Position numbers and translations under genes: made by a program
In this document: positions 26,857 to 35,420 of the stretch, in pieces
Numbering within the stretch: position 1 is the first letter of the stretch
How the letters are laid out: every line of letters begins with the position of its first letter
Origin: Sporolactobacillus nakayamae
GTDB lineage: Bacteria; Bacillota; Bacilli; Bacillales; Sporolactobacillaceae
Assembly: GCF_900113325.1 (NCBI RefSeq)
Contig: NZ_FOOY01000003.1
Span: 248,001 to 312,000, forward strand
Length of the DNA: 64,000 nt
Reading direction: 5' to 3'
The notes under the pieces: generated by a model
What the model was told of the DNA's origin: nothing
The model's database searches: none
The model's input: only the letters and a program-made list of their open reading frames with translations

Positions 26857-27072
26857 AGAGTTTGTTCAAAAAGGAGGACAAAAAGAGCCGAGAAGATCAA
26901 GGAAGCGCAGTTTCGAGCACCAGAGCGTATGCAAATAATACGTGAGGAGCGGAGAAACAAGCTGACGCAGAACTTCCGCAGGATGCGGTGACTTCTGCGT
27001 TGTGTACAGGACGTACACGTTTCTAGCAGAAGATCCTCAGTACCTTTTTCCCGGACTTTTTGAACACCCTCT
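26857..27072. mobile_element. MITE-like element nested in repeat copy 1
   Basis: The 216-bp segment is bounded by 17-bp terminal inverted repeats with two mismatches: AGAGTTTGTTCAAAAAG at 26857 and CTTTTTGAACACCCTCT ending at 27072. GGT flanks both ends and could be a 3-bp target duplication. It has no transposase gene. Its interior contains a diverged version of the 43-bp unit (CTTCCGCAGGATGCGG at about 26970). Confidence 0.6.
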
Positions 27073-27107
27073 GGTAGGAAAGTATAAGAAAACATTTAAA
27101 GGAAACG

Positions 27108-27225
27108 AGTGTAAGCGGTCCGAAAAAACGCCGCGTCCTGCGGCTCACCGGACACTAGGCCGTCCATGGCCGTCGCAACTAAGTCTTCGCCTTCGCCAGA
27201 GGCTTGGCGAAGCCAAGTTTTCTAA
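27108..27225 (+). repeat. Module D, shared with the flank of copy 3
   Basis: GGAAACGAGTGTAAG, then CAACTAAGTCTTCGCCTTCG and GCCAAGTTTTCT, recur in shorter form at about 59920-59970. Here the module lies inside copy 1, next to the MITE-like element; at copy 3 it lies outside the repeat boundary. Confidence 0.6.
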
Positions 27226-27548
27226 TAAATCATTTTGATCCTTAATTAAGTAACGTGGCCGGAATAAAATAAACGGAGATTTTCCGGTTATATGCATCAT
27301 GGCGCTTGTTTCACAGGTGAATAAGGGTAATTTTTCCGCTTATGCACAGAAAAACCCTCCATTTTCATGTTTTTTAATTCGATTAGCGGAATTTCTCCGT
27401 CTATTTAAGCGATTTTTTCATTTATTTTCTAAATAAGCGGAATTTTTCCGTTTATTTCTCAGATTGAGCGCTTACCTGATCGCCCAACCGAATCTTGTGA
27501 CCTTATCGTTGTACCGGCAAGGCAAAACGCTATACTTTTTTAATTTGT

Positions 27549-27580
27549 GAAAAAAGGAATCAGCTTCAGCTGATTCCTTT
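27549..27580 (-). terminator. Terminator after gapN
   Basis: AAAGGAATCAGCT pairs with AGCTGATTCCTTT (13 bp), continuing into T-rich sequence on the minus strand. Confidence 0.85.
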
Positions 27581-27593
27581 TGATAATAATTCA

Positions 27594-29045
27594 TTATTTT
27601 AAGTTTAAGACAGTCACACGTTCACGGGACATGGACAAGATACTGTTATGGATACCTTGAACACCCATACCGGAAGCTTTCACACCGAGGAATGGGAAAT
27701 GATCCGGTCCCCGCTCCGTACGGCCATTAATTTGAACCGTACCTGCTTCAACTTGTCGTGCGACTGCGAGTGCACGATCAATATCTTGTGAGAAGATACT
27801 TGCTTGCAAGCCGAACTCGGACTTGTTTGCAATTTCAATTGCTTCTTCATCGGATTTTACACGAATGACCGGCAATACGGGACCAAATGGTTCGATCCAT
27901 GCAATATCCATGTCTTCTGTTACGTGATCCAGAAGCGTAGGATAAATCAGGTTCTCTTTCCGTTTGTTTCCTGTAATAAGTGTCGCATTCTTCGCCAAGG
28001 CATCATCAATTAACCCCTGAACAAAGTCAGCCGATTTGTCATCAATTAAAGGAACAATTGTACTGTTGTTTTCCGGTGAACCTACAGTGAGTTTTTCAAT
28101 CTCCGTTTTCAAACGTGAAACGAGTTCGTCAGCAACTTTTTCATTCACGAGCACACGTTTGATTGCTGTGCATCGCTGACCTGAGTATGAAAATGCGCCA
28201 TTCATAATACTGCTAACGGCAACATCCATATCAGCATCATCAGAAACAAGTGCCGGATCCTTGCCGCCTAGTTCAAGAACAAGCGGAATCATTGCTGTTT
28301 GTTTTGAAAGGTGACGTCCGGTAGCGGAACCGCCGGTGAAGCTGATCATATTGATTCCCTTGTGTTCAACGAGGTAATCGCCAATCACTGAGCCGCGTCC
28401 TGTTGTCAGACTAAGTAAGCCTTTTGGAAGACCTGTCTTATCAAGCGCTTCAATCATTTTAATACCGCTGATCGATCCTTGAGTCGCCGGTTTGAATAGT
28501 ACAGCGTTGCCAGCCATCAAAGCCGGTGCAATTTTCGATGCGGCAAGGTTAACCGGATAATTAAATGGTGCGATCGCAAGCACGACACCCAACGGCGCAC
28601 GTTCAACGATGCCAATTTTCTTTTGATCGCCGCCGGGAAAGCCGTCTCCCTTCAGGCTTTCACCGTGCATATGCAATGCCTCTTGCACGGTATAGCGAAT
28701 TAAATCCGCGGTGCGGACAACTTCCTTTTGAGCATCCTTAAACCCTTTGCCCACTTCTTGCATAACGGCAGTCGCAATATCCTCGCTGCTTTTCACAAGT
28801 TCGTCAGCCCAGTTTTCTAAATAAGCGCCGCGTTCACTTAAAGACAGCTTAGCCCATTCTTTTTGTGCCTTATGAGCTGTTGTGATTGCAGAATCCACTT
28901 CATCCTGTGTGACCGCTTGAACATATCCGATCGTTTTTCTCAGGTAAGGGGATTGAATGGCGATCGTCTCTCCAGATGAACTTTTTTTCCATTCACCTTC
29001 GAGGTAAGCCATATAGGTGGTCAATTCTGATACGTTAGAAGCCAT
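27594..29045 (-). CDS. gapN: NADP-dependent non-phosphorylating glyceraldehyde-3-phosphate dehydrogenase
   Basis: 483 aa, aldehyde dehydrogenase superfamily, closest to Streptococcus GapN. Catalytic Cys is in YSGQRCTAIKRV, the general-base Glu in LELGGKDPA and Asn in APFNYPVNLA. GapN-like segments include KPATQGSISGIKM and INGRTERGPDHFPFLG. It oxidises glyceraldehyde-3-phosphate directly to 3-phosphoglycerate, giving NADPH without ATP. ATG 29045 is chosen because the TTG at 29072 lies inside the predicted -10 box; AGGAG is about 12 nt upstream of the ATG. Confidence 0.88.
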   Translation of the reverse strand: MASNVSELTTYMAYLEGEWKKSSSGETIAIQSPYLRKTIGYVQAVTQDEVDSAITTAHKAQKEWAKLSLSERGAYLENWADELVKSSEDIATAVMQEVGKGFKDAQKEVVRTADLIRYTVQEALHMHGESLKGDGFPGGDQKKIGIVERAPLGVVLAIAPFNYPVNLAASKIAPALMAGNAVLFKPATQGSISGIKMIEALDKTGLPKGLLSLTTGRGSVIGDYLVEHKGINMISFTGGSATGRHLSKQTAMIPLVLELGGKDPALVSDDADMDVAVSSIMNGAFSYSGQRCTAIKRVLVNEKVADELVSRLKTEIEKLTVGSPENNSTIVPLIDDKSADFVQGLIDDALAKNATLITGNKRKENLIYPTLLDHVTEDMDIAWIEPFGPVLPVIRVKSDEEAIEIANKSEFGLQASIFSQDIDRALAVARQVEAGTVQINGRTERGPDHFPFLGVKASGMGVQGIHNSILSMSRERVTVLNLK

Positions 29046-29071
29046 ACCTTTTTCATTCTCCTTTTTTGTCA

Positions 29072-29100
29072 ATTATTTTCTATATCGCAATTGTTCTCAA
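29072..29100 (-). promoter_or_regulatory. sigmaA promoter for gapN
   Basis: TTGAGA (29095-29100), 17-nt spacer and AATAAT (29072-29077) on the minus strand. Its position rules out the upstream TTG as a translation start. Confidence 0.6.
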
Positions 29101-29456
29101 AGCCGCGTAAAGCCGCAATGAAACAAGCGCTCCAATTGACATTTATTTTCGTTCACCCATTACAGTAATACAATAAGATTTTCAATGAGTACTTATCTTT
29201 TCACACATTTATTTTCGCACGAAAAGTGCTTAATATCCAATCTTCTGCTCACTGGCTGTGTGATCCGGTCGTTCTTAGAAGCACGTAATACTATTATTTT
29301 ACCTGCTTATTATAAGGTTTTAAAGCAATTTCATATATTTGTCAAGAAATTAAATTTATTTGTACTCGACTAAGGCACAGTATTATCCCAACCTTTTATA
29401 CTTGAATAAGTAAGAACCCATCAACTATGTATTAGAAACAGAGATGTGTAGAACAA
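29101..29456. other. Intergenic region with no recognised gene
   Basis: AT-rich sequence between the gapN promoter and a small membrane-protein gene. I see no ribosome binding site with a sensible frame and no clear structured RNA. Confidence 0.4.
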
Positions 29457-29484
29457 GAGACTCCCTGAATTAGGAGCCTCTTTT
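29457..29484. terminator. Possible terminator after the small membrane protein
   Basis: GAGACTCC and GGAGCCTC form a short hairpin with one mismatch. T-richness is weak on the minus strand and modest on the plus strand. Confidence 0.4.
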
Positions 29485-29702
29485 CAACAATCGCTCTCCT
29501 GCATAAACCGAAATCTGTTCGCAAGCGGAGCAAGAATTAACGCCAAAATAACAACAGGCAGCCAAGCAACCAAAAAAAGGAAAAAAGCGGCAAAATGTTT
29601 GGGCCGCCAAGTGCACCAAAACGGAAGCAGACCTAACAGTGACCCCATGATCAGTCCAATTATTCCATAACATAACCAAAGTTGTAGACCTGATATGATC
29701 AT
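29484..29702 (-). CDS. Small two-helix membrane protein
   Basis: 72 aa with two membrane helices (IIGLIMGSLLGLLPF and FFLFLVAWLPVVILALIL) separated by a short WRPKHF loop. I do not recognise a family. GGAG lies 9 nt before the ATG at 29702; a GTG at 29720 is less well supported. It follows dfrA on the same strand by about 90 nt and may be co-transcribed with thyA-dfrA. Confidence 0.5.
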   Translation of the reverse strand: MIISGLQLWLCYGIIGLIMGSLLGLLPFWCTWRPKHFAAFFLFLVAWLPVVILALILAPLANRFRFMQESDC

Positions 29703-29790
29703 TTTTATCAACTCCGTCACCTTTTTAATAGTTTATGCAGGATAGCTAAAGAGGTGAGGGTTGATACGCATTATATCAAGCTCCTAATGG

Positions 29791-30276
29791 TTATGTGCGT
29801 TCATAAACGTCGAACTCGTGTGGAAATATATTCTTCCGATCTAGGACGCCGGGAACGCGGCTTACTAAACGCCATTCGTCTGAATTGAATCCTGTAAAGT
29901 AGGTGTCGCCTTCAAATTCCGCGTCAATATGAGTGATATAAAGCCGATCCGCAAATGGCAAAAAGGCTTTAAAAATTCCGGCACCGCCGATGATGAAGTA
30001 TTCATGACCATAGGCTGTACCACTTTTCAAAAATGCATCAACTGATGAAAATGTTGTTACATGATCTTCAGAGAAGTACGGGTTATGTGTCAGAACGATG
30101 TTTTCACGCCCGGGTAAGGGTTTACCAATGGAATCAAAGGTTTTCCTCCCCATAACAACGGGATGCCCAAGCGTTTTTTTCTTGAAATAACGCAGATCAT
30201 TCGGCAGATGCCAAGGCAATTCATTTTTAATACCAATCAGCTGATTACGGTCCATTGCGAGTAGAAAGGAAATCAT
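29791..30276 (-). CDS. dfrA: Dihydrofolate reductase
   Basis: 161 aa, the full usual length. It starts [20 protein letters not shown] and continues [15 protein letters not shown] with the substrate-binding Asp in [14 protein letters not shown] is the NADPH-binding motif, and IIGGAGIF is the conserved Gly-Gly segment. It regenerates tetrahydrofolate from the dihydrofolate made by ThyA. The start overlaps the thyA stop (ATGA), so the two are translationally coupled. Confidence 0.96.
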   Translation of the reverse strand: MISFLLAMDRNQLIGIKNELPWHLPNDLRYFKKKTLGHPVVMGRKTFDSIGKPLPGRENIVLTHNPYFSEDHVTTFSSVDAFLKSGTAYGHEYFIIGGAGIFKAFLPFADRLYITHIDAEFEGDTYFTGFNSDEWRLVSRVPGVLDRKNIFPHEFDVYERT

Positions 30277-31067
30277 ACCGACACCTTGCCTTTAATCGCG
30301 GGATAAGGATCATAATCAATAAACTGAAAATCATCATAATCAAAATCAAAGATTGATGAAACAGAGCGCTTGATTACGAGCTTTGGCAGTGTTCTTGGTT
30401 TACGCTCAAGCTGAGTCTTGACTTGATCAAGATGATTGAGGTAGATGTGCGCGTCACCAAGCGTGTGGACAAAATCCCCCACTTTTAATCCGGTAACATG
30501 CGCGATCATATGCGTGAGCAGCGCGTATGAAGCGATGTTAAACGGTACTCCAAGAAAAATGTCCGCGCTGCGCTGATAAAGTTGACAGCTTAAACGACCA
30601 TCATTGACATAAAACTGAAAGAGGCAATGGCATGGCGGCAGTGCCATATCCGGTATATCCATCGGATTCCAAGCCGTCACAATTAATCGGCGGGAATCGG
30701 GATTCATTTTTATTTCATTAATGAGGTTGGTAATTTGATCAACAGTTTCTCCGTTTTTCCCCGGCCAAGAGCGCCACTGGTGACCATAAACCGGACCAAG
30801 ATTCCCCTCTTTATCCGCCCATTCATTCCAAATACGTACACCGTGTTGTTGCAGATACTTGATATTCGTATCACCTTTGAGGAACCAAAGCAGTTCGTAA
30901 ATAATTGATTTATAATGCAGCTTCTTTGTCGTCATTAACGGAAAACCGTCTTGTAAATTGAAGCGCATTTGATGTCCAAATACACTAATTGTTCCGGTTC
31001 CGGTACGATCGCTTTTTTCATGACCTTCGGAAAGTACTCGTTGGCAAAGATCCAAATATTGTCTCAC
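30273..31067 (-). CDS. thyA: Thymidylate synthase
   Basis: 264 aa, ThyA family. The catalytic Cys is in [12 protein letters not shown]; the nucleotide-binding segment is [20 protein letters not shown]; the N-terminal [11 protein letters not shown] binds phosphate. It methylates dUMP using methylene-tetrahydrofolate. It uses a GTG start with GTGGAG upstream. First gene of a thyA-dfrA pair. Confidence 0.96.
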   Translation of the reverse strand: MRQYLDLCQRVLSEGHEKSDRTGTGTISVFGHQMRFNLQDGFPLMTTKKLHYKSIIYELLWFLKGDTNIKYLQQHGVRIWNEWADKEGNLGPVYGHQWRSWPGKNGETVDQITNLINEIKMNPDSRRLIVTAWNPMDIPDMALPPCHCLFQFYVNDGRLSCQLYQRSADIFLGVPFNIASYALLTHMIAHVTGLKVGDFVHTLGDAHIYLNHLDQVKTQLERKPRTLPKLVIKRSVSSIFDFDYDDFQFIDYDPYPAIKGKVSV

Positions 31068-31276
31068 AGCTGATCACTCCACTTTTCTATTGCTGATTTC
31101 TAGTTTATCATAATCTGCTCGTTTCAGATACGACATAAATTCCAGGAATCAGAAAGAGATCTTTTTATGTTTTCCTTACTGTTCACTAACTTTTTTATTT
31201 AAGAAGGTAAGCGCGAATAATTCATATGGCCGCACATAAGCATGATACAAGGTTTAATACTTTGGGGGGGATCGCG

Positions 31277-32260
31277 ATGAACGCTGATAAGCAGCAGAGC
31301 AATCCACTAAATCAATTGAGGCATCAACAACCAGATGCATTAATTGATGAGTGGAATCAAATCTGTCAAAACGATCGCGAACGCGCATTAACATGGATCA
31401 ATGATCCAAAGTTAGAGTTCCCGGTACTTTATATGCTTAGAGAGCAATTGGAAACACGTGATGAGGATCTCGATCCTCGCGCTCGCATTGCTTTGGCACA
31501 GATCCGTAATGTGCTGCAGGGAGCTGATATAGGTGTAACTAAAGTTGCCTCATTTGCCACTCAGCATGATGAAGTAGTCGGTGCAATGCATTGGATGCTT
31601 AATACCGGTTGGAAAAATATTGTATCAACCGATTTTACACAAGTGATCGACCAGACAGCGATCAATTTCTTGCACACATACCATGAAAATTGGCTTAAAG
31701 AGATGGTTGATCTTGTCTTATATCGATACAAGAATAAAAGTCAACGCCATTATTTGATTTGCGCCATGTGGGAAACGGCGGATCCAATCTGTCTCGTCTA
31801 TCTGTCAAACTATCTCTTATCCGATCAGTCTGTCGAGAGCAACTATGCTCGCCGCACGCTCGCGTTCATTCCCGAAGTACGGCATGCGCTTGACAATCAA
31901 TCAGCCATGCTCGCTTTTGAAACGTGGTATGAAGAGAATGCGCACTTCTTGGTGTATACAGGTGAAACGAATGACGCTGTACCCGGAGGCCGTCCCTATC
32001 GTATTCACTACAGTGCGAAATACCTCGGAAAAATTGTTTCTCCAAGGAGCGGCGAACCCATTCAAGTGCTTCTGTCCAATGAAAAAAAGAACTATTTTGA
32101 GTTCATTAAATTACCCATTCGTTTACAAATTAGTCTGTCCGCTTACTCAAGTCTGCTTCGGAAACAGCAGCCGAAGATTTGGCGTGGCTGGGTCGTTCAA
32201 CCAATTAAAGAGCAGCTTCAATCCATCAGTACACCTGCACATGGGAGGTATAATCTATGA
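31277..32260 (+). CDS. Unknown protein translationally coupled to tgl (HEAT-like helices)
   Basis: 327 aa. The first two-thirds look all-helical with HEAT/ARM-like spacing (PDALIDEWNQI, EFPVLYMLREQLE, ARRTLAFIPEVRHAL). The last third has a beta-rich stretch (GGRPYRIHYSAKYLGKIVSP). No named family recognised. GGGGGGG is 6 nt before the ATG; a longer frame from 31226 lacks such a site. The stop overlaps the tgl start (ATGA), so a role with the spore-coat crosslinker, such as a substrate or recruiting partner, is a reasonable inference. Confidence 0.7.
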   Translation: MNADKQQSNPLNQLRHQQPDALIDEWNQICQNDRERALTWINDPKLEFPVLYMLREQLETRDEDLDPRARIALAQIRNVLQGADIGVTKVASFATQHDEVVGAMHWMLNTGWKNIVSTDFTQVIDQTAINFLHTYHENWLKEMVDLVLYRYKNKSQRHYLICAMWETADPICLVYLSNYLLSDQSVESNYARRTLAFIPEVRHALDNQSAMLAFETWYEENAHFLVYTGETNDAVPGGRPYRIHYSAKYLGKIVSPRSGEPIQVLLSNEKKNYFEFIKLPIRLQISLSAYSSLLRKQQPKIWRGWVVQPIKEQLQSISTPAHGRYNL

Positions 32261-33057
32261 TCATCGCCGCAAACGAACAACTTTCAGCCGATGATTACGG
32301 AAGTTTCGCTGTCAACGGTCGTTTCGCCCCAGCTATTTTCAGAGCCATGGCAGAGTCTCATGAATGGTTTGCCTATCCCTCACAACATGAGCTTCACTTT
32401 GAAATCAAGCTGAGAAATGAGACAATTGAAGCCGCACACGCACTGCTTGCGAGTGGCGCGTCTTTTGCAACCTTTTACTATTCTGAATGTAACGATTACT
32501 ATTGGACGTTAACCGGTGATGGAGGATTTGAATTAAAGCCTGGAATGGCGGCTTCAAAAGCCGTTAATGATATTTTTGTCAATGGTGAAGCGTACGCCTT
32601 CGAATGTGCAACTGCCATGATGATTATTTTCTATAAAGCTTTAATTGAAACTATTCCGAAACAACGATTCGACGAAGTCTTCCAGCATCTCTATCTTTGG
32701 GACTGGCAAAACCATCCTTTCTTTCCGTTAAGAAATACGCCGCGAGTCGGTGGTGGTATTCCCGGTGATGTCCGTTATTTTAAAAATCCTGATGTCAGCC
32801 CTCAAACACCGCAGTGGCAAGGTGAAAACGTCGTGGATCTGTCCGATGGCATGTACTATGGCCATGGAATTGGTATCCTGCCGGCAAACCAGATTATAGC
32901 CGAGTTGAATAAATTTCGACGTATCGGAGCCGTGACCTCGGCATTTCTAATGAGCAATGCTACGCGGCCAAATTATCTGGCTCTATCTGCTCTCGCAGAT
33001 GGCCGGCAAATGGAAGGAATCCGAATTGCCGCCGGTACCTCCTTCTACACATTTTGA
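32257..33057 (+). CDS. tgl: Spore-coat protein-glutamine gamma-glutamyltransferase
   Basis: 266 aa, slightly longer than B. subtilis Tgl (about 245 aa). The catalytic Cys is in NGEAYAFECATAMMI; family segments include DVRYFKNPDV, PQWQGENVV and YYGHGIGILPANQII. It crosslinks coat proteins through epsilon-(gamma-glutamyl)lysine bonds during late sporulation, a strong marker that the host forms endospores. GGGAGG precedes the ATG. The gene overlaps the convergent MFS gene by 13 bp. Confidence 0.95.
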   Translation: MIIAANEQLSADDYGSFAVNGRFAPAIFRAMAESHEWFAYPSQHELHFEIKLRNETIEAAHALLASGASFATFYYSECNDYYWTLTGDGGFELKPGMAASKAVNDIFVNGEAYAFECATAMMIIFYKALIETIPKQRFDEVFQHLYLWDWQNHPFFPLRNTPRVGGGIPGDVRYFKNPDVSPQTPQWQGENVVDLSDGMYYGHGIGILPANQIIAELNKFRRIGAVTSAFLMSNATRPNYLALSALADGRQMEGIRIAAGTSFYTF

Positions 33058-34526
33058 TTTTTGTCCAATTTTTTTGGCAACAACAAGGCGATACCGAATG
33101 CAATCAACGCAAGCACGAAAAATACGACGAATAGACTATGAATACTCATTGTGAGAATTTCGCGCAGCACGCGCAGCATGGATGTATGCAGCTGTACGTG
33201 CCCTTCAGGATGGACAAGCTGATTCAACTGATCAATTGAATAGTGCGCGCCCCCCTCTTCGTGAATGGCTTGTTTTGCTTGGGCGTTAAAATACATGCCG
33301 AAGAATGCTGCGCCGATTGTCTGCCCGATACTACGGAAAAATTGGTTGGATGCAGTAACTGTTCCGCGCAGTCCGCTCCCCGCGGCGGACTGTGCCGCGA
33401 TTGTCGTCAATGTTAACGTTATCCCAAAGCCTAAACCGAGTATCGCTGTTAAAATGTAGAGCGTATAGTGATTGCCTCCACGATCTAGCAATGTCATCCA
33501 TAATGTGCCTATAAGAATGAATAACGCGCCGAGGCACTCACTTTTCCTTAATCCTAATTTAGGAAGTAGTCGGTCACACCAAAATGAACCTGCCATCCAA
33601 GCGAGGGACATTGGTGTCAGTACAAAACCGGAAGCCATCGCACTATAGCCAAGCAGTCCCTGAATCCACATAGGCATATAAATATCATTCCCGATGAGTA
33701 CGGCACTTGCGATGAGCGCAAGTATATTTGTCACCAGCACAATTGGTGATTTCAAAATTGAAAGTGGAATCATTGGGTCCTCTGCATGCTTCTCAATAAA
33801 TGTGAACAACCAGAGTAGTAGAATGGATAGGATAAAAAAGATCAGATTCAATGAATTGTTCCAACCCATTTCGCCAACCCGCTGCAGCGCAATAAGCATA
33901 AAGATCATGGCGCTCGCGAAAACTCCCGCTCCCGCGAAGTCAATCGATTTGCGTTCACGATTCCAATGTTCATTAAGCCCCATCGAAACAAAAACGATTG
34001 TAACAATGCCGAAGGGAAGATTAATAAAGAAAATCCAATGCCAAGACAGAGTGTCGACAAAGAAACCGCCCACAAGCGGACCAAGTATACCAGCGATCCC
34101 CCAGATCATCCCCATCATGCCAAACATCTTTGCCCGTTGTTCCACAGGATAAATATCTCCAATAATGGTTGTGCTTAGTGTCATCACTGCGCCCGCGCCA
34201 ATCCCTTGAATCCCGCGAAATATGATCAGCGTGTGCATCGACCAAGCGAATCCGCATAGAATGGATCCAGTCAAGAAAATCAATGTACCCATCGTAAAGA
34301 TACGCTTTCGACCAAAGAGATCTGCCAATTTTCCAAATAGAGGCACCGTTACCGCAGAAGTAAGCATGAAGATTGAAAAAACCCAATCCATGATACGTAT
34401 TCCTTGTAAATCACCTATTATTTTCGGCATTGCCGTACTGATGACCGTTCCTTCGATCGCAGTCAAGAAAGTACCAATCATTAAGCCGATAAGCACTAAT
34501 CTTTTATTTGTCATACTCTTTACCAT
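33045..34526 (-). CDS. MFS multidrug exporter, 14-helix DHA2 type
   Basis: 493 aa, about 14 hydrophobic segments. Motif A GKLADLFGRKRIF lies between helices 2 and 3, motif C in MIWGIAGILGPLVGGFF, and TAIEGTVISTAMPKI is the first-helix signature of EmrB/QacA-type proton-drug antiporters (B. subtilis YusP/Bmr3 group). ATG 34526 is chosen for GGAGG five nt upstream. A palindrome overlapping its promoter -10 suggests control by a MarR- or TetR-type repressor not encoded next to it. Confidence 0.9.
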   Translation of the reverse strand: MVKSMTNKRLVLIGLMIGTFLTAIEGTVISTAMPKIIGDLQGIRIMDWVFSIFMLTSAVTVPLFGKLADLFGRKRIFTMGTLIFLTGSILCGFAWSMHTLIIFRGIQGIGAGAVMTLSTTIIGDIYPVEQRAKMFGMMGMIWGIAGILGPLVGGFFVDTLSWHWIFFINLPFGIVTIVFVSMGLNEHWNRERKSIDFAGAGVFASAMIFMLIALQRVGEMGWNNSLNLIFFILSILLLWLFTFIEKHAEDPMIPLSILKSPIVLVTNILALIASAVLIGNDIYMPMWIQGLLGYSAMASGFVLTPMSLAWMAGSFWCDRLLPKLGLRKSECLGALFILIGTLWMTLLDRGGNHYTLYILTAILGLGFGITLTLTTIAAQSAAGSGLRGTVTASNQFFRSIGQTIGAAFFGMYFNAQAKQAIHEEGGAHYSIDQLNQLVHPEGHVQLHTSMLRVLREILTMSIHSLFVVFFVLALIAFGIALLLPKKLDKNQNV

Positions 34527-34560
34527 GGCTGCCTCCAAAATATTCCGGTAACTACTCAGA

Positions 34561-34583
34561 TCATCTCATTGTAGTAGAGATGA
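34561..34583. promoter_or_regulatory. Inverted-repeat operator over the MFS promoter
   Basis: TCATCTC - 9 nt - GAGATGA is a perfect 7-bp inverted repeat that covers the -10 box (34568-34573) of the exporter promoter. Confidence 0.6.
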
Positions 34584-34597
34584 GAGAAACTCGTCAA
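34568..34597 (-). promoter_or_regulatory. sigmaA promoter for the MFS exporter
   Basis: TTGACG (34592-34597), 18-nt spacer and TACAAT (34568-34573) on the minus strand. Confidence 0.7.
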
Positions 34598-34618
34598 ATG
34601 AAATTGTAGTGTCCACGC

Positions 34619-34640
34619 AAAAAAGAGCCCGCGAAGGCTC
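34619..34640 (-). terminator. Terminator after the HicB-like gene
   Basis: GAGCC pairs with GGCTC around a 6-nt loop, followed by six T on the minus strand. Confidence 0.75.
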
Positions 34641-34662
34641 CCTGTTCTCGTAAACCTCTCAT

Positions 34663-35340
34663 TCACCGATTCAATTTTTCAAGCAAACGATTGATTTTTT
34701 CGTATAGTCGTTGGTATTCCTCGGAATTTTTTAAGCGGTCTGTAACATCATTCAATTCCTGTTTTAAATGATCAATTTCTGTTTTCAGTGACTTGGTTAC
34801 CGATTCATTCTGTTTTTCTTTTCCATCTTCATCAGCCATGTTTACATGAACGCGTATTCTTGATAAATCTTTTAAACTCTTTTTCACCTTATTCAACTGT
34901 TTATTTAGTTTGTCTTGAACGGAATAGGAGTTATTGTTGTCATCCATGTTAAGCTCATCTTTAAGTGCATCCTGTAAAATTCTGGAATAGTTAAGATTGG
35001 CATTCTTCGCTGCATCGTCTAACCACTTAGGGATCGTCAGCGTCTTTTTCACTGCCTGATTTTCCATTTTTTTCCGAAATGGAGGCATCCATGTATCAAT
35101 CAGCGTCACAAACTGTTCAGGTTCAGCGTGGATTGACGTAACTTCTGAGGGCTCAGGAGCCTTTTCGCCTTTTTCCTCAAGATGATAAATGTAAATGGCG
35201 AGTGCTTCCTTTGCGTGGGTGAATCCTTCTTCACTATCTTTCGCTGTGGCAGTGCATTCAGGCAGATCCGGGAAAGCAATGGTTATCTGACTGGCTTCCG
35301 TTGTGAAGATTGCAGGATAAACGTACTGATCTTTGACCAT
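34663..35340 (-). CDS. HicB-like regulator with coiled-coil extension, no HicA partner
   Basis: 225 aa. Residues 1-65 form a HicB RNase H-like domain (YPAIFTTEASQITIAFPDLP, HAKEALAIYIYHLEEKG). Residues about 95-130 are a ribbon-helix-helix-like DNA-binding segment (KKTLTIPKWLDDAAKNANLN). The remainder is a charged, predicted coiled coil ending in NRLLEKLNR, about 85 residues not found in typical HicB. No HicA toxin gene is adjacent. ATG 35340 is supported by AGGTG and by a promoter just upstream; a frame back to 35496 enters the repeat. Confidence 0.75.
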   Translation of the reverse strand: MVKDQYVYPAIFTTEASQITIAFPDLPECTATAKDSEEGFTHAKEALAIYIYHLEEKGEKAPEPSEVTSIHAEPEQFVTLIDTWMPPFRKKMENQAVKKTLTIPKWLDDAAKNANLNYSRILQDALKDELNMDDNNNSYSVQDKLNKQLNKVKKSLKDLSRIRVHVNMADEDGKEKQNESVTKSLKTEIDHLKQELNDVTDRLKNSEEYQRLYEKINRLLEKLNR

Positions 35341-35358
35341 TTGAATCACCTCACCATT

Positions 35359-35386
35359 AGTATAACACGTATTAAACACGTGTAAA
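35359..35386 (-). promoter_or_regulatory. Promoter with CACGTG-containing repeats before the HicB-like gene
   Basis: TTTACA (35381-35386), 16-nt spacer and TATACT (35359-35364) on the minus strand. The spacer holds two copies of ACGTGT, the first within a CACGTG palindrome, a good candidate for autoregulation by the ribbon-helix-helix domain. Confidence 0.65.
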
Positions 35387-35420
35387 ACCCATGGAACACA
35401 CACGTTTTTCCATAAGAAAA

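Larger units (their letters stand above)
26576..27528 (+). repeat. Composite intergenic repeat, copy 1 (with nested insertion)
   Basis: It starts with a decayed ACCGG/CCGGT hairpin and CTTACTTCCGCAGGATGCGG, then three 43-bp tandem units, CTTAGCGAAAGTTCC modules, and a long AT-rich module with repeated CGGAAWTTTTCCG-like palindromes, ending at GTACCGGCAAGGCAAAA. The same module order appears in copy 2 (35421-35874) and, reversed, in copy 3 (59385-59868). This copy is interrupted between about 26851 and 27225 by extra sequence absent from copy 3. No convincing gene is inside. Confidence 0.85.
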
